This document shows positions 37,640 to 49,465 of a DNA stretch of 64,000 nucleotides, piece by piece. A model generated the notes under the pieces. It saw only the letters and a list, made by a program, of their open reading frames with translations. It was not told where the DNA came from and searched no databases. Every line of letters starts with the position of its first letter. Position 1 is the first letter of the stretch. This DNA is from Panopea generosa (lineage: Eukaryota; Mollusca; Bivalvia; Adapedonta; Hiatellidae): NCBI GenBank assembly GCA_029582155.1, contig CM055903.1, positions 38,598,853 through 38,662,852 on the forward strand, written 5' to 3'. The position numbers and the translations under genes were made by a program.

Positions 37640-38902
37640 TCAGTCACAATCACCGCCTTCCCCCTTTCATTCAAAATCACCGCCTTCCTCCCTTCAGTCA
37701 AAATTACCACCTTCCTCCTAACAGTCAAAATTACCATTTTCCACCTTTTAGTCAAAATTAGAATCTTCCTCCTTTCAGTCAAAATAACTGCCTAACTCCT
37801 GTCAATCAAAATTACCATCTTCCTCCTGTCAGTCAAAGTTACCATCTTCCTCCTTCCAGTCAAAATTACAATTATTCTCCTTTCAGTCAAAATTACCATC
37901 TTCCTCCTTTCAGTCAAAATTACTGCCTTCCTCCTGTCAGTCAAAATTACCATCTTCCTCCTGTCAGTCAAAATTACAGTCTTCCACCTGTCAGTCAAAA
38001 TTACCATCTTCCACCTCTCAGTCAAAATTACAATCTTTCTCCTTTCAGTCAAATAACGCCTTCCTCCTGTCAGTCAAAATTACCATTTTCCTCCTTTCAG
38101 TCAAAATTACTGCCTTCCTCCTTTCAGTCAAAGTTACAATCTTCCTCCTGTCAGTCAAAATTACTGCCTTCCTCCTGTCAGTCAAAATTACCATCTTCCT
38201 CCTTTCAGTCAAAATTACTGCCTTCCTCCTGTCAGTCAAAATTACCATCTTCCTCCTTTCAGTCAAAATTACTGCCATCCTCTTTTCAGTCAAAATTACT
38301 GCCTTCCTTCTTGCAGTCAGAATTACAATCTTCCATCTTTCCATCAAAATAACTGCCTTCCTCCTGTCAGTCAAAATAATGACCTTCCTCCTTTCAGTAA
38401 AAATTACCATCTTCCTCTTTTCAGTCAAAATCACTGCATTCCTCCTTTCAGTCAAAATAACCGCCTTCCACCTTTCAGACAAATTTAACACCTTCCTCCT
38501 TTCAGACAAAACTACCATCTTCCTCCTTTCAGTCAAAATTACTGCCTTCCTCCTTTCAGACAAATTTAACACCTTCCTCCTTTCAGTAAAAATTACCATC
38601 TTCCTCTTTTCAGTCAAAATCACTGCATTCCTCCTTTCAGTCAAAATAACCGCCTTCCACCTTTCAGACAAATTTAACACCTTCCTCCTTTCAGACAAAA
38701 CTACCATCTTCCTCCTTTCAGTCAAAATTACTGCCTTCCTCCTTTCAGACAAATTTAACACCTTCCTCCTTTCAGTCAAAATTAACACCTTCCTCCTTTC
38801 AATCAAAATCACTGCCTTCCTGCTTTCAGTCAAAATCACTGCCTTCCTCCTTTCAGTCAAAATAACAGCCTTCCACCTTTCAGTCAAATTACCACCTTCC
38901 CC
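37640..38902. repeat. 27-bp minisatellite of 3' splice-site-like units
   Basis: About 45 units of TTCCTCCTTTCAGTCAAAAT plus TACYGCC. On the gene strand each has a pyrimidine tract ending in YAG, which resembles a strong 3' splice site. The array ends about 240 bases before the true acceptor of the 39143 exon. Since 27 is nine codons, minus frames (TERRKAVIL repeats, up to 318 codons) and one plus frame (181 codons) stay open. I regard these as artefacts. Confidence 0.95.
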
Positions 38903-39142
38903 CAATAGCCTTAACAGTAGGTGATCAATTTGTTGGCGCTGCCAATGTTCAAAATGTTTTTCAATCGTGTAATCTATCATTAAAAAAATGGATGATGACA
39001 TTTGGTATAGTTGTATTGATATACTGGAATATGGGTAATATTAAAGAACCATTCTGGTGATTTTTAAATGTAAATCTTTACAAATTATTATTTAGTACTC
39101 ATATTGTATTTGACTTTCATTTGTATGTTTGTTTATTTTCAG

Positions 39143-39243
39143 TTGGTGAAGATGAAGCTGCATGAGTGCTCCCAGTATACAACATGCGGCACATGCCTTG
39201 GTGCCAATGACCCATACTGCGGCTGGTGCTCCCTCGAAAACAA
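39143..39243 (+). CDS. plexin exon: end of Sema and first half of PSI domain
   Basis: This is an internal exon of a plexin, a transmembrane semaphorin receptor that signals to the cytoskeleton through a cytoplasmic GAP domain. It is preceded by a TTTATTTTCAG acceptor and followed by the donor GTAGGT. It reads in phase 0 from LVKMKLHECS and leaves two bases (AA) for the next exon. The peptide carries five of the eight PSI cysteines and the plexin hallmark GANDPYCGWC. LVKMKL fits the usual last strand of the Sema domain before PSI. The split Lys codon AA|A joins exactly to the next exon to give ENKCSLRTEC, which confirms the splice sites. The paralogue (A or B type) is not settled. The spacing after PSI and the later PxPxLLPxIP motif look somewhat B-like to me. 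The Sema exons must lie upstream and were not found in the window. Confidence 0.93.
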
Positions 39244-39447
39244 GTAGGTTCCTTTCTTACTCAAAATATCTAGAGAGAATAATGACCCAACATCACTGAG
39301 GTCAAAGTCGTACTGTCACTTTATTTCATGATTGTGTCCTTGACTTGCACAGGAGTCTTATCAATAGAGCATGTTAAAGAATTATAGAACATTAATTGTT
39401 GACAAGTGTAACATATAGATCCTACTTATCCTTTGTCTTTCTAAGCT

Positions 39448-39743
39448 GCCAGGCCCGATTATCTCAGTATGTTCTGTAGCATGTCTGACTATCAATCCAG
39501 GGGTCGTGAGTGGGAACCTCCACCCAGCCACAGTCACCATGATGATTGATATACAACATTGCATCTCATTATTATTCATCTCTCACCGCTGATTCAAGTG
39601 GGAAAGTTATCAGTTGTGGAGATGGGGTGTGCTCGGGTACTTGTTAACCTTCCAGGATCCCAGTGGTTAGGTTAACTGATAGTCTGTTTGCCCTTGATGG
39701 CATAAAAATAACTCCAAATATTCAATCAATCAATCAATCAATC
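39448..39743 (+). mobile_element. SINE family A, near full length
   Basis: GCCAGGCCCGATTATCTCAG head, CTATCAATCCAGGGGTCGTG, all central blocks and a clean (CAAT)n tail, 205 bases into the intron after the first plexin exon. Confidence 0.88.
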
Positions 39744-40734
39744 CTTTCGAAGCAATAATGAGCAGTTAAACAAATTTGGTTATGACTTCCATTATGAATG
39801 AAACTAAGTTACAATGTTACTTGGATAATTGGAACGTGTTTTTTTTTGTTACTCCAACAATCCAATATGACCAATGTTATTAAAATAAATTTTAAAAAAA
39901 TCATAAAGTTTTTTTACCAGAAATACTGTCCCTGAATCAGTTCTCTCATTTATTGCCTTGCTACACACAACAAGATTGACTCCTCCTTTTGCAAAGTAAT
40001 TGAATCAAATGTACTAAATCACTCGGCCACTAACTCAAGAGAATACTTTTACTAGGTCAACCTGACACTGTTGTGAAATTTAATCATATTGGGCAAAATA
40101 AATTGAATTTTTAATGACACTTCTCTTCACTTGGAGAGCTAAGAAGATTTATTAAAAAACAACTGAACAAAAACAAATAAGAACAAACTGGAATATTACT
40201 GACAAGCTTTCAAGCAATTTGATTAATGATCAGTGTAAGGAGAAGCTTGGTTAATTGGTAAATCAATAAAAGAAGATGGAGAAACAATGTAGAAATAATT
40301 AACATTAATGGAGTGTGTAACTGTCTAACTGCTGCCTCATTGCTCAGTGCCCAACATGCTAAACGTAGGTTTGCCTGGTTTGTGCCAGGAGAGGATATGG
40401 CCAACATCTGATACCTTTGTGTGGTGTGTTTGTCAGCATTGATTGAGAGGTGGCGAAAAATATGATTAGCATCTTCCTGAATGTGAAGTGGGGTGTGAAG
40501 AAGATAATAAATTATGTATTGCTGGTGTGGCTGATAAAAACACACACTTGGGTCCTCTAAGGCCACTGTTCTCTGTTCTGTGCTATATAAACATATATCT
40601 AGAACCCTGGATTTGAGCTAATCAATTCGTACAAAAATGTTTTAGCTGTTTATACATGTTTATTTTAGCTTGATTGAGATGAAAGTTCAAAGGTTATATG
40701 ACCTCTCAAATCCATTTCTGATACTTAATAATGT
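39744..40734. other. intronic DNA, nothing recognised
   Basis: A 118-codon minus frame at 40210-40566 has no motif. Confidence 0.45.
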
Positions 40735-40825
40735 CTTTTGAAAGGCATTGACTCGAATTGGGATTCAAACCTGTGACCTCTGATGTGAGCTGCCAACACT
40801 ATCTACTTTCCCTACTGTCCTGTTA
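40735..40825 (-). mobile_element. SINE family D head fragment
   Basis: On the minus strand: AGTAGGGAAAGTAGATAGTG and GAGGTCACAGGTTTGAATCCC (B box). Related to 8094-8185 and 60680-60800. Confidence 0.45.
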
Positions 40826-40879
40826 AAATATTTTAGATGAGAGATTTTCTTCAAAAGTAATTATTTTGCATCTGAGACT

Positions 40880-41100
40880 TCATAACTCACTCTGCGCTGC
40901 TGATGTTATGGGTTGGAGCCAAGCTTGGTTCAGTTTTCTAAGTTTACCAGTTTCCCATATTAATTGAGAAGTTTTGTCAGTTTCGTGCAGAAGGAAGTTG
41001 GTCTGTCTCAGTATTTTATACAATCATAAATGGTTTTCCTCAATCAATAAAACCTGTATGCCATGTTGAACCTGTGATGTGTTGAAAATGGCATTATACA
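40880..41100 (+). mobile_element. SINE family B, diverged copy
   Basis: GTTATGGGTTGGAGCCAAGC (B-box region), GAGAAGTTTTGTCAGTTTCG and GTGATGTGTTGAAAATGGCA (tail block) are in family order. Confidence 0.5.
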
Positions 41101-41371
41101 TCATTCAGACAAAAAAAACAAAAAACACCGCCATTAAAACTAAAATAACATTGTAAATATTGCTATAGCAGTCAGTCAGTAGCTTGGCAGATCTAAATTA
41201 AATGTTTTAATTTCAGTTAGTTACTTGATTGCCACGCTTCACTATGTTTTAACTCTGGCAAATTAAAATATTCATTCTGTGATTTTAAAGCAGCAGTGAG
41301 TGATTGGTTCACCTGTAAGATGTAATTTTTTTGTGTTTCGAGACATTGCCGTAGTGCATTTTCTTTTGCTG

Positions 41372-41635
41372 TTTCCAGGGGTCGTTAGTTTGAATCCCCA
41401 ATAGGTCACAGTCTCCATGATGATTGGCTGATGATGTTTTATCTCATAATCATTCATCTCTCACCGCTGAATCAAGCAAGAAAGTTGGCAGTTACTTGCA
41501 CAGACATGTGTTCTTGAGTACTGGTTAACTTTTTAGAATCCCACAAAAGAGTGGTTAGATTAGCTAATCATCGGTTAGCCCTCGATGGCATCAAAATGAC
41601 GCTTGATATTCAATCATTCAATCAGACTTTTACTG
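41372..41635 (+). mobile_element. SINE family A, head partly lost
   Basis: TCCAGGGGTCGTTAGTTTGA and AATCCCC (B box) start the recognisable part. Central blocks, CCTCGATGGCATCAAAATGA and an ATTCAATCATTCAATCA tail follow. Confidence 0.85.
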
Positions 41636-41699
41636 CTCTCCTCCTCTGTATTATTCATAAATTACCATGCAACACTAATACTAAACTTGATCCTAAGAT

Positions 41700-41825
41700 T
41701 TCAAGTAACAGATTACCAGTTACTTTCTAAAGGATGGTGACTATACTTTGAGTCATGTAAAAGCATCAACATCCACCAATAAAATTATAAATAATAAATG
41801 TATAATGCATTGGAAATAACTTTTA
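41700..41825 (+). mobile_element. SINE family B tail fragment
   Basis: TTACCAGTTACTTTCTAAAG, GATGGTGACTATACTTTGAG and ATAATGCATTGGAAA resemble the body and tail of family B. Confidence 0.4.
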
Positions 41826-42008
41826 AAACCACAATTAAAAAATATTGACATTTCGCGGTGTCTTGATTTCTATATAGAAATGTCACTCCCGCGCTGATCT
41901 AGTTCTCGTAAAAAGCCGGATGTGATATATAACAAGTTTACTCCAGTCCAGTCAATCTCTTCATGCTTAGAAGATTAATTATATTAAAGTGACACTAAGC
42001 AACTTCTA

Positions 42009-42532
42009 TTAAAGGGACACAGGGACATTTTTCAAAGTTAAAAACCTGGTTATTAGATTGGCGAAGTTGGTGGGCGTCCATGTATTTGTGCATCAATTAC
42101 ACCATGATAATTCAGACTTAAATGATAAGTTCTTATTGTTATAAACAATATCACTTTAAGTTGATTTACACCGACAAACAATGGTTTGTCATATTTATCA
42201 CACGGTATTGTGTGTTTGTTTACAGTTCTTTGACCAGAAATAGTATTGCCAAATGGTGTAACATATCTTGGGATATTTATAAAGCGGTTCCATGTATATC
42301 GCAGTTTCATCCCATTGATGCCAGCTGCTGCGTTATAACTGGACCAGAGAAAACTGGTTCCATGTATATCGCAGTTTCATTCCATTGATGCCAGCTGCTG
42401 CGTTATAACTGGACCAGAGAAAACTGGTTCCATGTATATCGCAGTTTCATTCCATTGATGCCAGCTGCTGCGTTATAACTGGACCAGAGTGTATAAGTGA
42501 AAATTTATCAAAATTGCCATGTGTCCCATTAA
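42009..42532. mobile_element. TTAA-ended non-autonomous DNA element with inverted ends
   Basis: The left end TTAAAGGGACAC and the right end GTGTCCCATTAA are inverted repeats starting in TTAA. The interior holds TTGTGCATCAATTACACC, TTCTTATTGTTATAAACAAT and TTGATTTACACCGACAAACA. It also holds a 70-bp direct repeat. A related interior lies at 53950-54068. No coding capacity. The TTAA ends suggest, but do not prove, a piggyBac-type target preference. Confidence 0.6.
42284..42489. repeat. 70-bp tandem repeat, three copies
   Basis: GGTTCCATGTATATCGCAGT starts at 42286, 42356 and 42426. The copies are almost identical, so the expansion is recent. Confidence 0.95.
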
Positions 42533-43235
42533 AAAATATATGATATGATTTTGATAGAATGGATGAATTTATCAGAAAAAAAACAACACCTTAGTAATAT
42601 TTTCATGTTTTCACTTATTTATCATTATTTGTGTGATGTTGCTGTGTTTCCATGGTTACTGCCTATATTCAACAGCATTGTATTCTATTTCAATTGGGAG
42701 ACTTCCATAATGATGACTGAAATTCTATTTATGCATTTTGGTCGATTGAAAAACACTTAGACATGATCTTTTCCCTATTTAGTAATTGCACGCTAGCTTT
42801 GATAATGAAAATGGTTATCTGATATGGGGTATAGCATGAATAATATTGAAAAAAAATGTGGTTTGATAAGATCAGCCGCATGATTGAAACTGCTTTTTGG
42901 GATAGTTTTATAGGTGTCGTCTGCCATAATGGGGCGAGTCATCATGCATCCTGAAACAGGTAAATTATCTATGTTCTGAGTGCAAAGTGTAATATTTGTA
43001 ATTAATGGCTCACATAACAGGATGTTTGCCTGCCTTTGCAGTAGACCCACGGAATGGTCCACTGTGTCTTCAAACAGTGTTGTAAGAAAATTATACAGAT
43101 ACAGGAGAATTGTGTTTTTTTCCACTGAGATTTGGGTCTTAAAACATGGATGCTCGCTATACAGAGTGCAACTATTTGTGAGAGGAAATGGTGTTAACTG
43201 GTTTCCAAATTATGAAGTTGACTTAATATGCTTTT
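42533..43235. other. intronic DNA, nothing recognised
   Basis: Overlapping frames on both strands (42793-43125 minus, 42980-43306 plus) show no motif. Confidence 0.4.
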
Positions 43236-43556
43236 TAGGTCACCTGAGACTTTGTCTAAAATCTAAATCTACAGTCAAACTTTTCTTAAGCAGCCAGTCA
43301 AGGTAAGGAGCAAAAGTGACCTTTTAAGACAGGTTGTTGCTTAATACAGGTTTATTTGCTCTGAACGCATGGAAATGGGAAATAGCAAATGTGGCTGCTT
43401 AAGACAAGTGGCTGCTTAATAGAGGTGACCACTTCTACAGGTTTGACTGTATATAAGAGGAATTGACAAACAACATTATTTCTTATCACTCAATAGACTT
43501 TTGTGAATGTTTTTTTGATAACTAGGTGACTGTTTAGCCCATGGGCCTCTTGTTTA
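43236..43556 (+). mobile_element. dispersed non-coding element with hairpin tail
   Basis: Starts near TAGGTCACCTGAGAC. It contains GTGGCTGCTTAAGACAAGTG, then GCTGCTTAATAGAGGTGACC and TACAGGTTTGACTGTAT. It ends GGTGACTGTTTAGCCCATGG plus GCCTCTTGTTT with the palindrome GCCCATGGGC (43537-43546). The tail resembles those at 51189-51225 and 55937-55977. Its class is not known; a Helitron-like origin is possible but CTRR is not met. Confidence 0.5.
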
Positions 43557-44056
43557 AAGGGAATCCATAGCTTATGTGAAGTCAGTCCAGACAGGAAGAA
43601 GCTATGTATTTACACACATGTATATGACAGGTTACAGTCACCCAACTTTATTTTTAAGTGGCATTTTATCAATCAACACACATAGAAAAATACAGAACTT
43701 AATAGAAACAATAGAATATTAATATCAACTCAGTTTTAAAGATAATTGGATGTTTGAAAGTCTTTCAATAGGACCAGGTCCTAAACTCTTAAACTTATGG
43801 GTTTTTGAAGCAGGACAAACTGATTTTTATGACCATTTGAAGAGACATGCAAAGTTCATTTTAACTGGGCAAATGACAGGTTGCGAGGCACCTTTCATTA
43901 AGTATTTTATTTATTGACTGGAGCAGTATGAGATACACTCTAATGTGGGAGACAAGTTTATTTTTACCTTATTTATAATTGATTGCTGATAGGTTAACTT
44001 TATCATTTTTTTTTCTTGATGAAAAGTTATTCTTGCACATCATTCTGATTTTATCG

Positions 44057-44058
<2 letters not shown>
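43557..44058. other. intronic DNA, nothing recognised
   Basis: No repeat or coding signal seen. Confidence 0.5.
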
Positions 44059-44088
<30 letters not shown>

Positions 44089-44112
44089 CAGACAGACAGA
44101 CAGACAGAGAGA
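44059..44112. repeat. (CAGA)n microsatellite
   Basis: About 13 CAGA units with one CACAGA slip. Confidence 0.95.
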
Positions 44113-44189
44113 GGCATTTCATTGATGTTGTAAAGAACAATTCCTTGTATAATATTATTCCTGCAGACTATATCTCGATTTAAAGTTGA

Positions 44190-44560
44190 TGGATGCCCTT
44201 TTCACAGATGCATGCATTTTAACTTCCTGTTGCCCCCATCATGGCACCATCTAGAACTGTGACATTTCCTTGAGCACTTTTCTCCTGATTGTTTATCGAA
44301 GTCAGTGTCCCCTTCATCACCATGTGGAGAAGCATGCCCGTTTCCTGTTGCCCTGCTACTCTCGCACTTGAGATCTGATTGTCATTCTTAATGTATTCCA
44401 ACAATCCATTTGTTTGAGAAGTGGAGCGCCATTAAGGTGGCATTCTAACATTATCTCCGTGATTTCACTTGGAGGAGAATCCAAGAGGCCTTTTTGTCGG
44501 AACTAGCTCATTTCCAAATGACAATATCATATAATGGTGTCTCCATTGTAGTATGTGTTC
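44190..44560. other. candidate conserved non-coding block
   Basis: This stretch is clearly less AT-rich than the intron around it. It has no tandem or SINE character and only a 61-codon minus frame. It includes GAGCGCCATTAAGGTGGCAT and GGAGGAGAATCCAAGAGGCC. An intronic enhancer is an inference from composition alone. Confidence 0.3.
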
Positions 44561-45567
44561 TTCCCCGTTCATTGCCATCTTTTACAAGCAGCATTTATTT
44601 GTAATGTTTTGTTTGACAAGGAATTAATTGCAAATAAAAGTACAAAATATTCGTATTTGTTTATGGAATTGTTATAAAAGTTGTAACTACAAGGGAAAAA
44701 AAAAAGATTCTGCTACGTCTGGTTGCTAATGTGCAGTTTAACAATCAGTATCTTAAACAGTTATTCTTGTTCTGGTGACTACCTTGATTTAGACTGGTAT
44801 TTTATTTAGTGTTGTTCTGTAACTGGTGTTACTCGCTGAAAACACCTGGAGTCAGTCTGTAATCATGTGTACATGGGTGTTTTAATTGATCCCTGAGTAC
44901 ATAATGATGCTATTTGCATTCATTTTGAATGTGCCCATAGCTAACAATTAATATTGACTGTTGAATTTAATTTTATCGGCATCACTACAATGGACTGCTT
45001 TAATATCCAAGGGTGCATATCCTGTCAAAAAACAATATTTCATGATCTGATGCACTAATGCCAGGGTGTGTGCTGGTCAAATATAAACATATAAATAGCA
45101 TTATAATTATTCAGGATTAAAGAAATAGCTTCTCTAGCGTGTACATTTCAAAGGGAGCTAACTCTACTAAAAAAGAGAGAAACAGAGTTGTCTTTCATGT
45201 ACTGTTCTAAATGTAACTAAAATGATCTATTAGGTGTTGATTCGATACCAGTTATTAATAATAAAAAAAATGTCAAAAGATTGAGATAAAGAATGCAATC
45301 TTACTACTAATGTGTGTGTTAATCATGAACTAGGGTCGTCTGACTGGTACGGAACGTTTACAAAACTATTTTATCAGAAAAACATGCATAACCTGATCAG
45401 TTGCGTTATCCTTTAATCTTTTTGATGAGTGTCATTGAAATAATCTCCATTTACATGCACAGAAACAAAAAAATCATTTGTACCAATCCTTTTGTGCTTC
45501 GTCACACAAAGACAAAGTATGTGACAAACAGTTAATAATGCGGAAACTCAGTAATCATTGGTGGGTG
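44561..45567. other. intronic DNA, nothing recognised
   Basis: AT-rich, no repeat or coding signal seen. Confidence 0.5.
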
Positions 45568-45589
45568 GGGGGGGGGGGGGGGGGGGGGT
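45568..45589. repeat. poly-G tract
   Basis: A run of about 20 G after GGTGGGT. It is unusual in this AT-rich DNA and prone to G-quadruplex formation and length error. Confidence 0.9.
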
Positions 45590-45751
45590 ATTTTTATGCC
45601 CCGTCTAGACTGATTTGTTACCACTATGCATGCAATGCAAGGAAGGGTATAGGGTATTTTTTCTAAATGCGGTTAAGTAGTTAATAAAAACAATACTAAG
45701 TGGAATGTAAAGATCGCAATCATGGCTGTAACATTTTCAGTATGTGTGTTA

Positions 45752-46029
45752 GGTTCAATATTTAGCACCATTTTTATGCCATCGAGGGCTTAGAGACTGA
45801 AAGTTAACCTTACCACTCTTTCCTGGGATTATTGAATGTTAACAGGAACTTGAGTAGGACCATCTCTGCAAGTAACTGATAAGTTTGCCACTTGAATCAG
45901 TGGTGAGATATGAATGATAATGAAGCGCAATGTTGTATATTATGGAGACTGTGAATGGACGGAGATTCCAACTTGCAATCCCTGGATTGGTAGTCAGAAA
46001 TGCTACAGACTGAGCTTTAACTGGGCCCA
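45752..46029 (-). mobile_element. SINE family A, near full length
   Basis: On the minus strand: GGGCCCAGTTAAAGCTCAGT head, CTACCAATCCAGGGATTGCA, all central blocks, GCCCTCGATGGCATAAAAAT and a TAAATATTGAACC end. Confidence 0.85.
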
Positions 46030-46123
46030 GCTAACTTGCATTATGGCATGGTTAGGAGCCAAAATTGGGACGTTATTAATTAACGGCAGAGTAATCAGCA
46101 TCTGAAGTAATGAATTATTGTCT

Positions 46124-46762
46124 AGTTGCAACCAATAGTAGAGTCCAGTTGCAACAGAGAGTAGAGTCCAGTTGCAACTAAGAGTAGAGTCTAGCTGTAA
46201 CCAAGAGTAGAGTCTACTTGTAACCAAAAGTACAGTCTAGCTGTAACAAAGAGTAGAGTCTAGCTGCAACCAAGAGTAGAGTCTACTTGCAACCAAGAGT
46301 AGAGTCTAGCTGCAACCAAGAGTAGAGTCTACTTGCAACCAAGAGTAGAGTCTAGCTGTAACCAAGAGGAGAGTCTACTTGCAACCAAGAGTAGAGTCTA
46401 GTTGCAACCAAGAGTAGAGTGTAGCTGTAACCAAGAGTAGAGTCTAGCTGCAACCAAGAGTAGAGTCTACTTGCAACCAAGAGTAGAGTCTACCTGCAAA
46501 CAAGAGTAGAGTGTAGCTGTAACCAAGAGTAGAGTCTAGCTGCAACCAAGAGTAGAGTCTACTTGCAACCAAGAGTAGAGTCTAGCTGTAACCAAGAGTA
46601 GAGTCTGCTTGCAACCAAGAGTAGAGTCTAGCTGTAACCAAGAGTAGAGTCTAGCTGCAACCAAGAGTAGAGTATACTTGCAACCAAGAGAAGAGTCTAC
46701 TTGCAACCAAGAGTAGAGTCCAGGTGCAACCAAGAAAAGAGTCCAGTTTCAACCAAGAGTAG
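46124..46762. repeat. 23-bp minisatellite, about 28 copies
   Basis: The unit is AGAGTAGAGTCTAGCTGCAA plus CCA. TAGCTG and TACTTG variants tend to alternate, suggesting a 46-bp higher-order unit. Confidence 0.95.
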
Positions 46763-47484
46763 AACTTCTTCTTGTACGTCTTGTGTCAATGTCTTTCACC
46801 AGCATTTCTGGGACAGCTCCATGAGACCTTTTCATGTGTCAATGAGTTGAGGAAAAATTACTCTTATAGTTCTTTAGAGTACTCAAGTTTACCTAAATAC
46901 ACTGATACTTCTGTTTTCTTGCTTCATCATAATGACATTATAACAAAATTATGATGTCTCAACAATGTATCAGTCAATGACATTTATGATGCCAAAGTCT
47001 GCTTTGGATGGTTTTCTTGAGGTATCATACCACAGATGATTTAAATAGAAATATAACTAAGCAGTAATTTAGCATCACCACTAACCATGATGGTAGATTT
47101 ATTTTAGATCATAGTTGAAAATAGTCTTAGATTCATGCTAGTAAAGAAATCGTTATCACTATCGCCCTAAATGAAAACTCCTTGGTGTGTATTCATAATG
47201 CGCCTTAAGTAATATCCTTATATCATTTTCTAAACTGTGTTTTCAGCTTTACAGCATTAAATAAATATGATATATTTATGGAATAAAACTGTTTCCAAGG
47301 TAATGTTTAGAAGCTATTTGAATACCAGCCAGTATTGAACATTGTATTGATCTGGGAAGTCGGAAAACATCTTAATTTGTATCAAAAAAGGAACCAGAGT
47401 AGAGAATAATTTTAACTTTGAGTTTTGGAAATTTGAGATGGGATAATAGTCCCATTCCTTATCATGTCATGATGGTGAGAAGAC
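46763..47484. other. intronic DNA, nothing recognised
   Basis: No repeat or coding signal seen. Confidence 0.5.
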
Positions 47485-47781
47485 TGGCCAGGTTTGCTCT
47501 TTCTGTATTATGTCTGACTGTCAATCCAGGGGTCATGAGTTTGAATCTCATCCTGGCCAGTCTTCTTCATGATTGGTATAATTATGACACTGTCTGCAAT
47601 TGTCATGTCTTTCACAGATGGTTCAAGTGGGAACGTTACCAGTTACTTGCAAAGATGGTTGTACTTGTACTTGTTAACCTTCCAGGATCCCAGGAAGAAT
47701 TGGTTAGGTGCTCTGATTGTCTATTATGATGGCGTAAAAATGACACTAATTTAGTATTAAAACAGACAAACAAACAAAAAC
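47485..47781 (+). mobile_element. SINE family A, diverged full-length copy
   Basis: CTGGCCAGGTTTGCTCTTTC head, CTGTCAATCCAGGGGTCATG, GAGTTTGAATCTCATC B box, central blocks and an (ACAA)n tail. Confidence 0.8.
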
Positions 47782-48844
47782 AAGATGGTTGAAAATTATA
47801 GCAAATATATCAAATATGACAGGACTACCATACAAAAGTCACTTAAAAAGGATTTTACTTGATGGATTTCAACAGAAACAATATTGTTCCCATGTTTTAA
47901 GCAGCCATATTTGTCTTCTGCAAAACATTGCCAGTATTTAATTATATAAATGCACATTAAATTTGTCTACCGTCATTTTGACGAGAAAGTAGTTCTGGGA
48001 TGTTTCTGTTTTAAGCTGTATCAGTAATAGGAATTTTCTGGCCATGTAAACATCAAGTTTGGAACATAACAAAATTTTGTCAGTTAATACTTGGAATTAA
48101 AAATCATGAATTAAAATTGGTATTAAATTGGCAGTTTTTTTTAATAATTTTTATTACAGTCTGTGTCGGCCCAAAAGTATGATGGCAGAGAGGGGAGGGG
48201 TGGGGGTATCAAATATGCATTTTTAGATGGCTGGTAGTGGGGAGTTTGACAAAAAATAAAACATGTCTAAAGAATTTAAATGTCGTTTATTGCAACAAAA
48301 AGTCTTAATTCTTCTGATTTTTACCTGGGCTTTATGCTAAAGATATGACCCTGCTTATATCATTGTGATGAAGCTTTGCAGGATTGATCACTGCCAAAAT
48401 TATCATACAACTTTTTATTCCTCAAACTTCATGTTATAAATGCAATAAGAATATATTGTGGACATTGTATTTTATCATTTTTAAATAGGTTGCATAAAAT
48501 GAATCCAATGCTACAATAATATTGATCAAGTTAGGAAGGTGTATGAATATTAATTAAATCCCAGCGGTTAGTACTTTCAAGTATTTTGATGTTTTTAATT
48601 TTACTAGAATAAGTTTCTTGGAAGACAGACCTGATTATAATTCATGATAGGAAAGAATGTAGCCATGGCTTCAAGAGGTGTGTAAGAATTCCTGATGGGT
48701 CAGAGTTCCCTATCAAAATAATTATAATGGTTTCCATCTGAGAAAACAAATTAGATTGTGAAGGGCAAGGCAGGAAGATGTAGATGTCAGATATGTCAAT
48801 GATCAAACGTGGCTCATGCCTAATGTAGTTTCTACATTAATTGT
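47782..48844. other. intronic DNA, nothing recognised
   Basis: A G-rich patch (GAGAGGGGAGGGGTGGGGGT) lies near 48190. Confidence 0.5.
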
Positions 48845-49465
48845 TCTTGTGTGAGGAGGAGGAAGGGGTATGGGTAGAAGAAACAGCTTCTGATGTACAA
48901 GTACTATCAGCTGGTTTGATGCTACACCTACCTGCTGTATGTGTGAGGAGGAGGTGGTGGTGGAGTGGGGGAGGGGGTGGAGGGGAGGAGAATATGTACA
49001 GTGTGGAGAAACAGCTTCTGATGTACAAGTACTATCAGCTGTTTTGATGCTACACCTACCTGCTATATGTGTGGGGAGGAGGAGGTGGTGGAGTGGGGGA
49101 GGGGGTGGAGGGGAGGAGAATATGTACAGTGTGGAGAAACAGCTTCTGTTGTACAAGTACTATCAGCTGTTTTGATGCTACACCTACCTGCTGTATGTGT
49201 AGGGAGGAGGAGGTGGTGGAGTGGGGGAGGGGGTGGAGGGGAGGAGAATATGTACAGTGTGGAGAAACAGCTTCTGTTGTAAAAGTACTATCAGCTGGTT
49301 TGATGCTACACCTACCTGCTGTATGTGTAGGGAGGAGGAGGTGGTGGAGTGTGGGAGGGGGTTTAGGGGATTGGGTAGGAGTTTATGTACAGTGTGGAGA
49401 AACAGTTTCTGTTGTACAAGTACTATAAGCTGTTTTGATGCTACACCTACCTGCTGTATGTGTTA
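48845..49465. repeat. 128-bp minisatellite, about 4.8 copies
   Basis: AAACAGCTTCTG recurs at 48881, 49009, 49137 and 49265, exactly 128 bases apart. Each unit pairs a purine GGA/GGT-rich half (GGAGGAGGAGGTGGTGGAGT) with a mixed half (TACAAGTACTATCAGCTGTT). Confidence 0.96.

Noticed and set aside
38045-39001. 318-codon minus frame of TERRKAVILTERRKMVIL repeats
   Set aside because: It follows the 27-bp tandem array exactly (nine residues per unit), has no splice or promoter context, and lies antisense to a real gene. The period is a multiple of three and lacks stops.
42980-43306. 108-codon plus frame overlapping a 110-codon minus frame
   Set aside because: No recognisable motif, both strands open by chance, and the plus frame runs into a dispersed repeat at 43236.
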